Source of the DNA: Todiramphus chloris collaris
Taxonomy: Eukaryota > Chordata > Aves > Coraciiformes > Alcedinidae
Direction of reading: 5' to 3'
DNA: 64,000 bases
Assembly (NCBI GenBank): GCA_025345505.1
Contig: JANVCC010009977.1
Location: 544,571 to 608,570, forward strand
Position 1 is the stretch's first letter, and each line of letters starts with the position of its first letter. The notes under the pieces are model-generated. The model was not told where the DNA came from and ran no database searches. It was given only the letters and a program-made list of their open reading frames with translations. This document shows positions 19,593 through 34,800 of the stretch, one piece after another. The position numbers and the translations under genes were made by a program.

Positions 19593-22500
19593 AGCTCCAT
19601 GATTTAATTGTGCATTTACTCAGCTCTTTTTCTGTTTAATTTAAGCCTTATTGGTACATACTACTTCTTGTGTTATGAGAAATAGAAAGCAACCATGTCA
19701 TATTTGTTTACATGACCTTTAGGTAGCTCTATCACATTCTCTGACCCACATTCTTTCAAAGCTGAAGAACACTTGCCTGTTGAATTTCTCTTGTTTAATT
19801 CCTCCTCTGATGCAAGCTTACATTTGTATGTATAGGAAACAAATTGCCATGTAAATATTTGATTTACAGAAAGAAAGTTGGAGGAAATTCCTCACATCTT
19901 CACACTGCTCAAAACTTATACATTTCTCTAAAATCATCCTGTTACTTCCCTCACCCTGCCTGTGTATCACATACTAAGTTGGCAAAGGGAGAGGACCCTT
20001 CCTCTCCAAGAAAACCCTAGTCTGAATCCCAGATCAAAGAGAAAGATTAAAAATTGAGGATGCAATGACTCAGGAAAATGTGGACTGAAAATATGACCTA
20101 AGTCAGTGTTTTAACACTCAGATGAGTTGGCCAGTACTGCTGAAGTTGTGTCCCATATGATTTCAAATGATTTAATGGGAAACTGATATTCCTGACTTTT
20201 CTTCTGATTTTTCTTATAATGCGGACCCTTATCTGTGACATACTTACTGCTCCTACCTATGAATGTCTTCCACTGTCATAAAAGTATAGCATCATCTTCA
20301 CATTGAAAACTCAGTCACTACTTTTGCTATTATAAATACTGTAATGTCACCACATTTAAATGCATTTCTACTGATATTATTTTTGTGTTATATTAGTGTC
20401 CATCTCTATGGCATCATAAGATATTTCATTGTAAATCTCAAAACAAACTATTGGCAAAAAGTTGATCACCAAAGATTCCAAAATTCTCTTTTACATAAGA
20501 TTTATAAAATATTCCTTTGCTGTTCTTGCTGTTTGCATTTGCTGCCCGTTGTTGTAGAAGCCATTTCACAGCATTGTGGTCTGTTGTTGGAAGGAGCCAT
20601 TGCCACACCCAAGGCAAGGCTAGGAGAGCCCTGGGATCCTGCTAGCCTGGCTGGAGGGAGCCCTGTGGGGTGCAGCACTGAGCTCTCAGCTATGGAGAGT
20701 CTCTGCTGAGAGTTGAGGAAGATGAAGTACGTACTGAGGAAACCATGACATGAAGACATCTGTTCCATCTCCTTGTTCATGCACATTCTTTTGCTGAGGT
20801 TGATGAATTTATGATGAGTGTCAACATTTTATACTTCAGACCCACTCCACCAAGGAGGAGGCTCGGTGGTAAGATCTAAATCAAATAGAAATGAAAGGTC
20901 TGAGAATTTGGGATAAAAAAAAGGAAAAAAAAAAAAAGTGATAAAGCAATCTATAATGTGAAAACCTTTAGTAGGTTTTATACTGGTAACTAACTCCCAT
21001 TTTGACTACAAATCCCAAAATATACAATCTTTTTACTTTATCTTCTTCTGTAAAGTTTTTTGAAAATATCTTACATACTTTACTCTTAACTATAGACCCT
21101 TTCAAGAAAGCAAGCTTATTCACATCTTTTAATGTGCTAGTATCCTTTCTTCTTTTCTTTTTTTTTTTTTTTTTTCTGTCCTTCTATGCTTGTCTGTTTT
21201 TCAAATTTGTTAGCTCCAGTTCTATTCTACCAATAAATCTGTCATTTAGCAAGTGCTGGACCAAAGGACATGACAGACATATGGTATTGAATACACCATT
21301 GACTGGTTTGGTTTTCTGCCCTGGCTGTGCCCCCTCCCAGGTTCTGGTGAAAATTAACTCTATCCTAGCTGAACCCAGGACATAGTCTATGGGTTTCTCT
21401 TTTGACTACAATATCCTCCAGTGAGTTTTAGGTTTTCCTTCCCATGTTTATTTTTAATGTAATATTGCATTGTCTGTATGCCACAAAAAAAACCTAATGC
21501 TTCACTTTAAGTAGAACAGTCTGATTGGAATGAAACATTTTATTTGGTCAGAGTATATAAGTATAGTGAAGCCTTCTGAAAACGTCACTCAAAAGCCTTA
21601 TTCAGAAGATGCACTTTACTACTTATATAATTTCAAGTCAATGGGCTTAAAGTTAATATATTGAAATATTTTCTTGAACCAGTATCATAATTAAATATTC
21701 TTCTGGGCCATGATCTAAAGAACGCTGAACTAACAGAATAGACCACTATTAATTCTGACAGTGGCTAAATAGCTCCTCTTTCCTGCTGCTTCAGGTCATA
21801 TTCTTTCATAGTGTCACACAGTTCTGTTTTGTGTTGAAGACCTTCATCAGGTTTAATGTAATATAATTGTGTTATTAAAAGTCCATGTCATTCACCATTT
21901 TCAGAGAGATTTACAAGTACTGAAAATATTTTAAAATCATGACTAGGCTTATTTAAAATGTGAGACTGAACAGTAAGGTAATACATTTTTTTTGGCAAGG
22001 TGCCTCACTGAGACTGTGTTCTTGTCAGCAGAAAACACTTCTGTGAGAGGCAGTATGGTTGATGTTACTTGAAATTGAGAACATTTACTGTGTGATGCTC
22101 TTGTTCTTGACAACATCTCCAAATGGGCAACTGAAGGCTTCATATCTGCAAAACTTCTTGACAGATGTTGCAGAGGGGCAAAAAATTGGTGAGGACTGAA
22201 TCATTGGCATGCTGGAATGGAGGTATGTAATGGGGTAAATGAGCTACTCCTGCTCTGTGGACAACAAGGAGACTCCATTCTGTAGATTCTACCCTCTGGT
22301 AACATATAAAAAGACACTTTCAGGCCCAATAAACCTGTGCACTGACTGGAAATTCACATTTTCACTAAATATAGTTTCCTCCCTCTTGCTCCTTCTTCTA
22401 ATAATATCCCAATATTTTCTTTCTATACTTTCTACTTTTCCATGTGTATTGACTTCTTTTCCCATATAATGAGTGACTTTTTTCAGCAAGCACAGTGGAA

Positions 22501-25500
22501 GACATTTCTTCATTAAACAGAAAAATGTCAGCTCAAACATCAGCTTTGGAGGAAAGAAATAACTCTATCAGTTCTTCTTATGGAAAGCAAAAGTATCTCA
22601 CAGAGCTCCACAACCATCCTGCAAGTCTGTTTCAGTGCTTCAGCATCTTTACCACTGAAAAGTATTTCCTAATGTCATCTTGAATTCTCCTAGCTGTAGC
22701 TTGAGCTCGTAAGATCATTTGTCCTTGCTTTAGGTAAGTTATAGTCAGTGAAAGCTAAAGAATGTGATGAAAGTTAGCAGAATCATTCTGAAATAACTAT
22801 GTTAATTTCACAAATGATACTTTGTTGAACAAGTGTTGCAGATAGCAATAGCAATGACATGCCAAATTAATCAAACACACTGTTTTCTATGTCCATATTG
22901 TTGTTTCATTGTGTCACATTTTTGCCTGCTAATGATTTAAAAAATAAACAAACAAACAAACAAACCTTAATAAATATATTCCTTCTTTTGGACAGATACA
23001 ATTGTTCTTTTTGCAGTTGCCCAAATACATTCGAAAACAATTTATGAACTCAAACTATCACACTGACTTCTTCAAGTTTGCTGTAAAAACTTACTCCTTG
23101 AAGGAGAGTTTTAGAAGGTCGAGTTGAAAGTATATCAACTTACTGGAAGTTTCCTTCCTTCCTTTCCTGTTAAACTGTATCAAAGTCTATCCACCTTTTT
23201 CCCTTCTCTCCTAGATACCAACTCACCTAGAAAAGACACCACTCTATACATATGTTACAGGTAAAAGTCCTTATTGGACCTATAAGATAGTACAGACAAA
23301 AAACTTAATTTCATCCATCTCCTTTCACACTCATTACCTTTCAGACTTGAAAACTGACAGTTAGAAATGAGGAAAAGTACCCATGCCTCTAATTCTCCAT
23401 GTTTTTTTTTTTTTCTCCCCCTTTTTTTTTTTTTTTTTTTTTTTTCCTTCACTTGTAGTTCGTGAGATTTATGTCTGCAGTTTTATGTATTTAACTTCTT
23501 GTACATTATTCTGGGAGTTGCCTTAGAATTGCAGTTTCTTTACAATAAAGACAACATGTAGTCTCTGGTATAAATGAGATTTTAGGGCTGAAACTGCCAG
23601 AAGTTCGACCTGCTTTGATGAAAACCACATAATATAGAGTTACAGCTTACACTCTTTACATGTAATTGACTAACTGTATTCAGTTTTATGTCTACTGACA
23701 AAGTGGACATAGGTGGAAGACGAAAGTGTCAGAATCAAATATATTAGCTATAAAATAGAATGTGAATAATGTGCAAGGACATAACTGGGATTTTAAGATT
23801 TCTTATTTCAGATACTTTAATATTTGCGATTGTGCTTACTTTGCAGATAAAATAGTGCATGCTTTGCTTTGATTTCATCTTGGTTTTCATTTAATCAGCC
23901 TTACTATGATAAAAGACACTGACTTGCATATTGGTTAAATTATGGTGAAGGCAACACTAATGAGATTTATTTCGTGTCCCTTGAATGATATAGTTTCTTA
24001 TGCTGTATAGATTTTCAGTTTAAAAGTCAGAATAGCTTCCTATCTGAGAAAATATACAGTCTGTAGGCTTTAAAGTGTATCAGAGTTTTTTCAAATGCCA
24101 ACAGAGCTGTTCCTTTCCAGATTTATTATTAGAATTCAGACAACATTTCACAGAAAGGAACGTGGGGAAAAACAGGTTCCTGTTTAATACTATTTATAGA
24201 CTAGCCTTGGCATATCCTTCAAGCTCTATAAACCTTGACAATATGCCACTTGTCAAGCACATGAGACCTTGTGTATCAACAGTTGGCCAAAACATATTAT
24301 ACAGTTCATATATTTGTCTGTGAAAAAGGGGGTAAAGTCTCAATTTTTTACTCCTTTTAAGATAATATTATTTCTCTGTTAGTATCACTTAAGTGTCATC
24401 AGTGATGAAACATTTTTAGATGTTTTCTTTTGCAAATATAGAACAAAGAGAGCTAAATGTTTTGAGGTACCCTGCAGGTTTGCACAATACATATTTCTCT
24501 CTGCAAATCCATCTTTAAACTATGTAATATCACCCTGTTAATAGTTGACATCTGGATAAATAGATAAATTGTAATAGGTTTATGAACTTTTGTAAGATAC
24601 TCCCTACTAGGCACTTTTCATCTGGTGATCTCAGATTTTTTTTAAATTTTTTTATTGATATTTTATTGGCTTTGTTTCATGAGAACAAGGCAAAATCTTT
24701 AATGTGTTTATTCCTAGAACTCACTGTAAGGTAAAAATGTAAGAGTCAGAATGTATTTTAGTCTGTAAAGATAGCTTCATGAAGGTATATAAGACTTATG
24801 TTGTGTCAGACCAACTCTTAATCTTGACACAGCACTTAGGATGTGAAAAAACCAGGATATTTAAATAATCTCTTCTGTGCTGGTAAAGAATTACATGCCT
24901 ACTGTCAAAGAAACAGTGAACATATTTTTAATATAAAGATATACAATAAATAAAACCAATTAAAACCTTTAGAAGTTAGTGTATTCTACAGTATGAGCTC
25001 TATTCCATAGGAAACCATTTGTTTTCAGAAGTAACCAAAGAAGTTTTACAGTGAGTTTACTGGAAATACTGTTCAAGCTCATGGGCTATACTTGAGCCAT
25101 GAACTGCTAATTATAGCTGGAGAATGAGAGAAAAAAAAACTTCTGAGTTTTTCTCTAGAACGGCTATTTTGGGTGTTTGACAAGTTATTAACATTTAGAG
25201 ATTTCTGTGTTAGACAAGTTATTAACATTTAGAGATTTCTGAGTTGAACTTAAATGTGTAGGAGAGGAATTTTCAGGAGAGAAGTTGTGATTCCAGAATG
25301 TTTATTAAATAAGATGTAAGTCAGTTTCAAATTTAATATTTGCAGTAAGTCTTTTTTCTATATTGCATTTATTAAATTAAATTAAATTTAGAAGTCCCTT
25401 ATTAAATACCATTCTCTTCATACTTGCAGAATGTTGTAAGAAGGTTTTACCATAAATGAAAGTAATTTGGGGTGTGGAGGCTGATACTGATGCAATGTCC

Positions 25501-28075
25501 CTCATCCATAATCTGTCCTATACTTTGTCAGCTAAATTATTTATATACCTGTGTTACATCATTTCTTCATTCTAGTGCCCTGCTCATCTAGCACTTCTGC
25601 AATGAACAGCTTTAGTATTTGGAACTCAGTTCATTATACTAATGTCTTTTGTCTATGGCTTGTTTCATTCAAGTAGCTGTAATAACACTACTTGTGGTGA
25701 TAGATCTATATAAACCCTTATTCAGTGTTTTCAAAGCACGGTAAAAAGGTTGAAGAACATAAGATACCATCATTCTTGTAAAATACTTATATGTCTATAA
25801 TTTTCCAAGGATGTCTGAAATAAAATCTTTCTGTGGTATCTTAGAAAACTCAAAGCATTTGAAATTTAGAAAGTTACAGAAAAACAAATGACTACTCATG
25901 GCCTCTGTTCATTTTCTTCCCAAAATCGCCAAGGCTGTGATGGTTTATCTGGAATATCTTCTTTTATATGGGAGGTGGAAAAACATGTGTGGTATTCCCC
26001 TCTTCTTAAATAATAGTTCATCATTTTTATTGACTTTTTCTTTGCAGATTAACTATTCCCTTCCCTCTTTCTTCTAGTTTATCTCTTATCATTGCACTAT
26101 TATCAATAACATCATCTAGTCTCCTCTTCTTTGATCTTAACAAATATTCCATTTTAAACTACTGAAGAAGCTAAAATCTTCAATGTCATGTGTATGCTGC
26201 AGTGCCCAGGAATACTTCCCAACTCATTTTTCAGGTGCATGCTTTGGCTAGACTCAATCTGTGTGCTGAGACTGAGGTAAGGACTGCGGCCCGGGTCTGT
26301 TTCCCACCCCTCTATCCTCATATTTTCATTTTGATGGGAAGGAGAGCAGTAGCCAAGAGTACAACTCCCAGTACCAAGTGAAGTACTCTAGATTAGCCTA
26401 GAAGTTCTAGCCTACTCCCATAAAGCCTGGGCTCCTGGGACTTCTAGCTGAAGCAGTTCTGTGCTGTTCTAACACAAAAGGAATCATTGTTTCTTTTATC
26501 ATTCTTGGGTCTGGTTTTACTGTATATGCTGCTCTGTATCTATTGCAGGTGAAATATTCAGAATTAACTATGTGCCTGCACTTAAGATGATATTATACTG
26601 TGCTGTAATTCTAGCAGTTTTGTTCCAGATAAGCAATCCTGGAAAAACAAAACAAAACAAAACACAACAAGACATCAATTATCTGTGTATTGAAGGTATC
26701 TGGGAGAAGTTTGAAATGACAATCTAGCAACTAATCTTCTCCAAAGAGACCATCTTCCTCCACAGAAATGTCCGTATCAGTATTGCTTCTCCTGTGAATG
26801 CACTTATAAAATGATAGTGTCTTAACATATCCTGTTTATTAAGACTTGACTTAGAAAATATTAACTGTGTTGTACTAGCTTTTGACTATTTTTATATATG
26901 TGAATTTGCGCTGGGCCTTAATTAAATTTTTGTGCATGTAGATTCTCAAATGGACCATTTATATAGATATTTATAGGGCTTGAAGGTGTGTGTAAGCATA
27001 AAATCGACTGTGCTTTATTTCCAAATGCCACTCCTAGGTCCTCCTACAACGATTTTATTCTTACGTTATTAGCAGTTATTGAAGATCAAGGTCTTCCTTC
27101 TCTCCATCCTGAAAGCAGTAGGTATAGTCTAGTACAGACTTTTTCCAGATACAATGATAATAAAGAATATATTTATTAATATTATGCGAGTTCAATATTT
27201 GTTAACAATGTTATATGCAACTGCACTGTATAAAAATAGATTATTAAAAGCATGCCTTTCCTGGAAATTATTTCAGCCTAACTGGACACAAATATTAAAG
27301 GTCAAATTCAACTCAATTTCAGCATGTATCCCTTCTCTTTATGCTTTACCAGCTTATAAAATGATAGATCTCCAATATTGTCAGAAATTTGAGTAATAAT
27401 GTTCCATTTCAACTTCCGTTTCCATTGAGTGCTGGAAATAATGCGCACACAGTCACAATTAAGAAGTGCTAAAATGAAATTATAATGACTAATAAGTCAA
27501 AGAAAGTGCATTTTAAGAGGAGGTGTACAGGAAGTTTTCATATTAATATAAATAAATTCAAATTTATTCATAATAAAAGACTTAAGGAAGTAGCTACTTC
27601 CATTTACTGTAGAGGACACTTAGGAAATCTGAAAGCCTTCTTAAGAATCTCTGCCTGTATAGGTCTGCCCTGACATTAATAACTTTTAATTCCAATCACG
27701 GTTGGTTGCTCAACAGAGGCAGTTGTCACTATGATAGTTCTTCCATCTGTGGATAGGTTAATACAGTCCAATTCCTTTTCATTTGCTCTCCTAACTTGGA
27801 ATCCCTTCTATAGTGCAAAATCTCTGAAGATTAACAAAAGCTTTGATCTGTATTACAGAAAATAGGAAAATTTACTTTGCACTTAGCTTTATATGTGTGT
27901 TTATTTAATTCAGTTTTCTTTTTTGTTAGAAAAAAAATAGACAGTGACATTAGGTACAATATTAAAGCCATCATTAGGCACAATAGAAAATACATTTTGA
28001 AAGACAGACTATCATTGGGATTACAGACTGTGAAGATTACTTTATTCCTCAGCACAGACTGCCTTTTTTTATGGT
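19593..28075. other. 8.5-kb AT-rich region without supported genes
   Basis: No LINE, LTR or exon pattern could be supported. A more GC-rich patch at about 20540-20720 (spanning GGAGGGAGCCCTGTGGGG) could be a fragment of an unrecognised repeat. Simple sequence: T-run 21158-21177, AAAC repeat 22945-22965, T-runs 23402-23446, AAAAC repeat near 26643-26664. A 34-bp tandem duplication lies at 25179-25246. The scattered frames of 60-130 codons are short, on both strands, and have no domain features. Confidence 0.6.
25179..25246 (+). repeat. Two-copy 34-bp tandem duplication
   Basis: The block starting GACAAGTTATTAACATTTAG at 25179 recurs at 25213, with 29 bases identical before divergence, giving a period of 34. 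It is isolated and probably a local replication slip. Confidence 0.85.
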
Positions 28076-28826
28076 TGTCCTGGCTTGAGTTAGAACAGAA
28101 CAAATTCTGTTCTATGACTTTATTTTTCCAACCAGTCTCTTTGAACTAACTGCACTTTCCAAAGTTAATAGCATATTTTTGCATACAGTGTCTGTTTCCA
28201 GCAGTGAAAAATCGTAGTGTTTAGATTTGCTAGCAAGGATTGATGTGAGAACCAAGGTCACTTCTAAATCTTGTGTGCCACATTGGGGGTGCAGAAAGTA
28301 AAATGTTGCACCTGTGGGGTTCTCCAGACACCTATGTTTCTGTGGACAGAATAGGTGACCAAAAACTGATCAACAAAGTGTTCTATTCCATATACATCAT
28401 TTACATCGTATTTGGTATAAAGCTGAGGGATCACAAGAGTCAAGCTCTCTTTTTCAATGGCCAGTATCTGAGGAGGACTCTGTCCATTCTATCTTTGATC
28501 CCAATCCATGCATGTCTGAATCCTGTTCCAGAATCCAGCTCCTAATCCATTTCCCATCTGCCACTGAGTCCAGTCTGGGACTTCCCCAGTGTTTGCTTCA
28601 CAGCATTGGTGACAATGGTGATGTAATTACCATAGTGGGTAGCAGGTGGGGTTTGATATTGTTTTTCTATATATTTATGTATTTCATTAACTTCACTGTT
28701 TCATTAAAGCTGATTTTGTTCTCTTTTCCAGTCTGTAAGTATCTCTCCCTTACTCCACCTCTTTTCTCCCTGTGGGAAGGGAGAGAGGTTAACAGAGAGC
28801 ATCTGTCATTTCTCTAGTGGCTGTGT
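28076..28826 (+). mobile_element. Solo LTR, family B copy 2 (ERVL-like)
   Basis: It starts TGTCCTGGCTTGAG and follows family B copy 1 in order: AACAAATTCTGTTC-like start, AACTGCACTTTC, CAAGGATTGATGTG, TTGTGTGCCACATTG, GAGGACTCTGTCCATTC, GATGTAATTACCAT, ATTAAA (28703-28708) and GGGAGAGAGGTTAACAGAGAG. It is more diverged and shorter in the middle. The last 20-30 bases of copy 1, including its GACA end, are not recognisable, so the 3' end is probably eroded. Confidence 0.8.
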
Positions 28827-31800
28827 ATTTCTTTGAAACTTCACTGATGGAAGAATTTAATTTCTGCTGCAAATCAGTCTACTGGACACAGAATCGACAT
28901 TTTTATGATAATGTAGATAATTTCTGGCAAATTCAATAGTGTCTTTTGTCCCTTTTCCTAACTGTTTCCAGCCACCTGTGCACCCCTCCAAAGTGTATAT
29001 GACCTCTCATTTACTGCAGATAGATATCTGATGAAGATCAGTTGCCTCAACCCCTATATGCTCTGCAACTCTGACCTTTCCCAAAATGGTACAAGAGAGA
29101 TGAATGGGTATTTTAATGTAAAAATACTTATTATATAGAAAGACAAATTAACTAAGGAGAGATTCCTGTACAACTATAAACCTGTGCTATTCTAAATAGA
29201 TAAATAAATACATACATATATACATAATAAAAAATCTCTTATTAATTCCAGATCATCAGAACACATAATGTTACAAATTTGAAATTTCAGCTGTAAACCT
29301 GGTATGGATATATCCTAACTACAGCAGTGCAAGAAAGTAAACTTTTCAATAATATTTCCACAGAATATAAAAACCAGGATAGGATTTTACTCAGTATAGC
29401 TGCACCCTCCATCATCTCAAAAACCTGGAATGCTGGAGATAGGGGATGAAAAATTATTCTATTGAAAAAAGGGGTGAGTTAAAAAATGAAAAGTAATGGG
29501 GCTGAGAGAAGAGTGGTAATCTGGTCAAGCTACCAGTTTTGAAGTTGCATAATGAACAAGAGTGTTAATCCACTATGGGTCTCCACACTCCTTCTCTGTA
29601 ATTCCCCATATAGGTTTTTTCCAGCCCTTTCAAGCATGGGGGTTCTTCTGTATCTCTGAACAGGAAGGCACAGCTAAATACTGCAGTGTCAACACCCTCC
29701 TTGAGGGCCTATCTTTTAAACTTATAATCAGGTCATCCCTCATGCTGCATGGAATTTTTTCCAGTGGTCTTAAAAAAAGTCTATTTCCTTCCCTGTTGTT
29801 TATTATTTCATTAGGAGACTCACTACTTCTGAGAAACATCTGCTTGCTTTTGATTTTCTAATGACTGATTAGGAAGTTATGGGACAGAGCAGAAGACACC
29901 ATTACATGGTATCAATCATCTTATAGGAAGAGCAGCTCAAGATCCTCAAGACCTTCCATGAAACAGACATAGGGAAAAATGCCTTTCCTTTTAAAAGGTC
30001 TGTATCGAATATATTTCTTTCTATGCATTACTTAACACCAGTTTCTCCATCAGAGGAAGTCTGTATTTGAATGCATATTGCAGAACAGTTTTGTAAAAGT
30101 ATTATTTGCAGTCAGTAATTGTAGGAATCATTTCACTAGCTAAAACAAATCAGTGTTCGATAATTAGAAAAATCAATAACACTGTTAGGCTATGTGCTGA
30201 GATTGTAATTAATGTAATAATGGAAACACTAAAGAAATCATTAAATAGTAAGGTCTTGTGTTTATTCAAAGATGTAAGATCCTAGCAGAGTCATGAGTAG
30301 TCCTCAGCACATGGAAAGACGTTTTTTCAGGGAAACTCAGAAGTAACAGGGGAAAAAAAAGGTTAATTATACAACTGACTGGTAGACATAAAGATAATTC
30401 TATAAATGTTTGCATGTCAGCAAGTCAGTTTCATCCTGTGTGAAAGCAATGCACAATGTAAGATGTCCCTTTTCATCATCTGAGTTGAATAGACTTTTTC
30501 TGAGGAAACCTTTGCATGCGTTTTTTCTTCCCTCTTATCAGTTAAGGAAATGGATTTCAATCATGATAGCAATTTGAGGTGCATTTTCAATTTCTTAGTT
30601 TCAGGAGTTTGTAATACACTAATTTTTCACTCTGGGCCTCCGGCTTCTGGGGTCAGGAGGGCTAGTGGTGTCTTTATTGCTATCTTTCTTAACATTTCTT
30701 TCCCCTTTGTGAAACAGGGCATTGCCAAGAAGAATTGAAGACCTAAAATACATTTGCAAGACAAGCAACATCCTGAAAAGAGGGATGTGCACACGTAACC
30801 TCCTGCAATCCTAAATGCTCCAGAGGGCAACACTAGCATGGTATCATATGGTAAAAAGAGTGGACATTCTGAGGAGTCATATAGATAGTGCTTGGAAAGA
30901 AGGGTAGAAAGCAGTGCAGAGGTCCATAGGTGTGTGGTATTGAATGTGAGGAATCAACAGGAGGTATTACTGTTAAAAAAATTATTTTAGGGAGCACCTA
31001 ATAATCGTCAGGCTCATGGCATAAAGAACTGGACAGATCTTAAATTCATGGACAAGCTATTGTGTTGGATGATTTCTAACTCATCAGTTTTGTCCATATG
31101 GACAAAAAGGAATAATAGTTCCCTCAGGAAACAAACACTGCACAGTGAAACACAATTTTTGCTTCTTTTTTAAGGAATAAAAGAAAAAAAAAACCACTTT
31201 TTTTTTTTTTCCCCTCCCCTGCATGGACAGAACAGGTTTTGCCTGTGGATAAAATATTTACTTCAGTCAAAAAACAGACATCAAAAGAGACTTCAGTATG
31301 GGCAGGACTTTTTAGTATCCCGTGGTTGTACAAGGTCCTAACAAATTCTGACAGAAAACAAATTCTGCTGAAGAGTATTAACTTTGTCTAGCTTACAAAA
31401 TATTCTAGTAATCACGTTGTCTTAGAAAGGTTTACCTACAGCAGTTTCTCTGGAAGGCTGTTTGAGTATTTATGTAGATTACAGATTAACTCAGTGTTAA
31501 AATGAACTCATATGTTGGATTCAAGTTAGACCTCAAGTACTGATTATATTCATCAATGAGTCAAAAGTGGATGAGGTTATATAGACAGTAGAAATTATTG
31601 TGAAAATAAAGAATGATACAGAAAAAAACCCAATTAATAATGATTTTCAGTCGTTTCACACTAAAGTGCTGATGGTGCTAGAGTAACATCATGAAGAATT
31701 ATAATGGAGGGCAAAAAAGATACAAATGTGAACATCAGGTCACAAAGTAGTAGTTGTTATATACGAACTCATTATCATGCTGGGTTGCTATAAAATAGCA

Positions 31801-34800
31801 TTTTGAGCCAGAAAGAGATGAAAATTACTGATTAAAAATCAATCATAATGCAAATTATTAATTACAATTCCATAGTACTGAAAAGAAATTTTTGAAATAG
31901 TAAGCATAATAAGATCTGTGGCAATATTGGAATTGCTGCATAGTTTTGTAACTGAATTTGCAACTTTAGGGACATTTGGCAAGGAATAAAATTTAAAATA
32001 GTACATAAATTTGAAAAACAGTCTATTTTAAGAGTGTTTTTTTGAAAGGTCAGTAGGAACAAGATGAGCACAGAAGATTAAACAAAAATCAATAAGAATA
32101 TCACAGATTGTTTGCAAATTTAATTTGATCTGGCAAGTACTTTAGACTATTTTTAGTCCATTAAGCTTTTCTTTTTTACTGACAAAAAAAATGGGGCCTA
32201 AAATGACACCACTTCTTTCATAATCAATATATAAAATAAAATCATATTACATACAGTAGTTATATGATCTTGCCTCAAAAGCTAAAATCTGCTTAAAAAG
32301 TGATGGATTAAGTGGTACAAAATATTAAACCAAAATTTGATTCCTGATTCATTATTCTAATTACAGTCTTTGTACAGATGACTTAAACAAAGCCAAAGTT
32401 CTATATAGTTCAATATTTTTAGCTTAAACTGCATTTAATTCACAAACATGTCATAATTTTGGTCACAAAACTTTGCTCACCATAAGCAAGGGAGTAATTA
32501 CTTCAATGATTATATTATAATTTTTCTTGGAGCAATTTTATGTATCTTTAAAATTCATTTTGCTATTTACAATAAATTAAATTTTTTTGTTACATATTAC
32601 ACAAAATTCCTTGCTCATTTTAATAAATAAACATAATTTCCGTTCATTTTGTATTCAAGTAATAGCTCACTTTGAAAAAGTGTAGTTAGATAGCCTGCAT
32701 ATAGCATAGTAATACATACATTTTCATGGAATTGGCTTAAGTGTTGTGGATTCCTATACAGAGAAAAGAGAGTTTAAGTTTCCTCTGAAAGAACAATGCA
32801 GAGTTCATTTGTTGAGATTACTGAAAGTTGTGTTAAAAGTCAAAAATACTGCCATTCATTTCCTTCCTTTTGTTTCAGTGCCTAAGAATAGTTTCACTGA
32901 CGCTTGTTTTTCCCACTGGCCAGGTCGCAGCAGGATGCTGCTGCATTTTCTTATGATTGAAAAATTTTGACATAGCCTTTTTGGCTTTTTGCTCCACTTG
33001 AATCAGAATAGCACAACAATGTACAGTGTTCTGTTCACAAATTAAAGACAAATCAACTGAATGACTACTTAATGCACAATCTAATTTTTCCCCTTTAAAC
33101 TTTTTGGACAGCAATTCTCACTTCGAAGTCTGTTAGAATTTGAGACAAAATAATGGTTCCTCTATAATAAGAATAATCAGAGACCACCTGGAGTAAAAGG
33201 ATGCTTAGTCATTATTTAATAAATATTTTCCACAAACATGAACTCTGCTTCCCTGATGGTTTTCAAGCTCGTTTCCTAACTGGTCTCTCCAGTCTCACTT
33301 TTTTTCTTTAAAAAAAAAAAAAAAAAAAAGTAAATAAATAACAGTGAAGATATAAAAGAGTTCTAAAGCTCCACTTAGGCAGAAATGCTGAAGTTCCAAA
33401 TTCTGAAGTAGCCCATCTATCTCATTCAGGGATAAACCTGTTAAAACAGATAAACATAGCCATTGCCCTTTTCTGGATAAATAGAAAAAGGAGGAATCCT
33501 TATTATTGTAAGAGTTACACAGTATGCTGCAATGAATGTGTTTGATGAGTAAAATACAAAATTGAGTACTGTTTCTAGTACTTTTAGTTTTCTTATAAGG
33601 ACATAAGTGGGGAATACCTTCATCAAGGAATTCAGGAGTATGATGTGTCAAAAATTCCAAGTACTAACTAATCTTATTCTTTCCAGCAAGAGCTATGGAG
33701 GAAAGTCAGAAGGCCTGAGCCATACTTAGTAGCACTGTAGTGGGACTCTAATTTTTCATCTCCCTTTTCCCTTAACCAAGTGTATCATGTGTTCTTGTTT
33801 TGGACATAAATTCTGTGTTTCTGAAATGAAAAGAACAGTTTACACTGTCCAGAATTCCTGGGTGTTTAGTAGTTGTCTTGTAGTCGTACCCACAGTCATA
33901 ATGAACATGTCTTGATGGGCTTCAGTATATGCAGTAGATGTAACACTATATGTAAATCCTGAGTGGAAACATGACCATCAGGTACGTAACAGATTAATCC
34001 AGTATGTAGAGAACATTGTGCAGAATCTGTAATCTCATATCACCTGCAACTCCACTTACCCATTTAGGTTTCATGGGGTGTTTAGATCAGTGTCTTCTAA
34101 TGTGTTCATAGGCTATACATGTCTTGGTGAGGTAAGCTGCAGCAAAAGCTGCAGTCCAACACAGCATCAGCAGACTAGTTTTATTGTACAGCAGCCTAAA
34201 TAAAAATTTCCACTGAAACCAGCATATGATTAATACAATTCTTCAGGTTTTACAGTCTCATTCAAGACCAAAGATTTGTAATGCAGACTTTCTACTGACA
34301 CTTTCATTTAGTGGCCTATAGTTGGTTTGGACATTAAACAGTAGTACTGGAAGAGATAAAGCACAGCACTATTCAAATACTTATTCAAATACATCTGAAA
34401 GATGACATACTTGGATCTGAAGTTATTTTACTATGTTTTCTACAACTGTTTATAAAGATTCACTGACAAGATTTGTCCATGAAACACAATTCTGCATGAT
34501 TTAATCAAAAACAACTTTCCAAACAAGCTCTTCCATTTCCATAACCACTGTAACCCATACTGAGAAGAGATGAGGCAAAGGTAAAGAGACTGCAGAACTT
34601 ATGTAAGTTTATAGACCTGATCTCTCAGAAGACTTGCAGAATTCCTGTTTCTCAAAATCTTCACTATGCAAAGCCCAGTACTTCCTGTAAATGTAATTTC
34701 AACACACTAAAAGCTGTCAGATTTTCACAGACTTAGGATGAGACAATAACACATAATTCCGAAAGAGACCAATGTTTAGTATCTATGTACCTAAATAATT

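Noticed and set aside
22945..22965. AAAC repeat considered as a CRISPR-like or regulatory array
   Set aside because: It is a simple microsatellite with no spacers, in a vertebrate genome.
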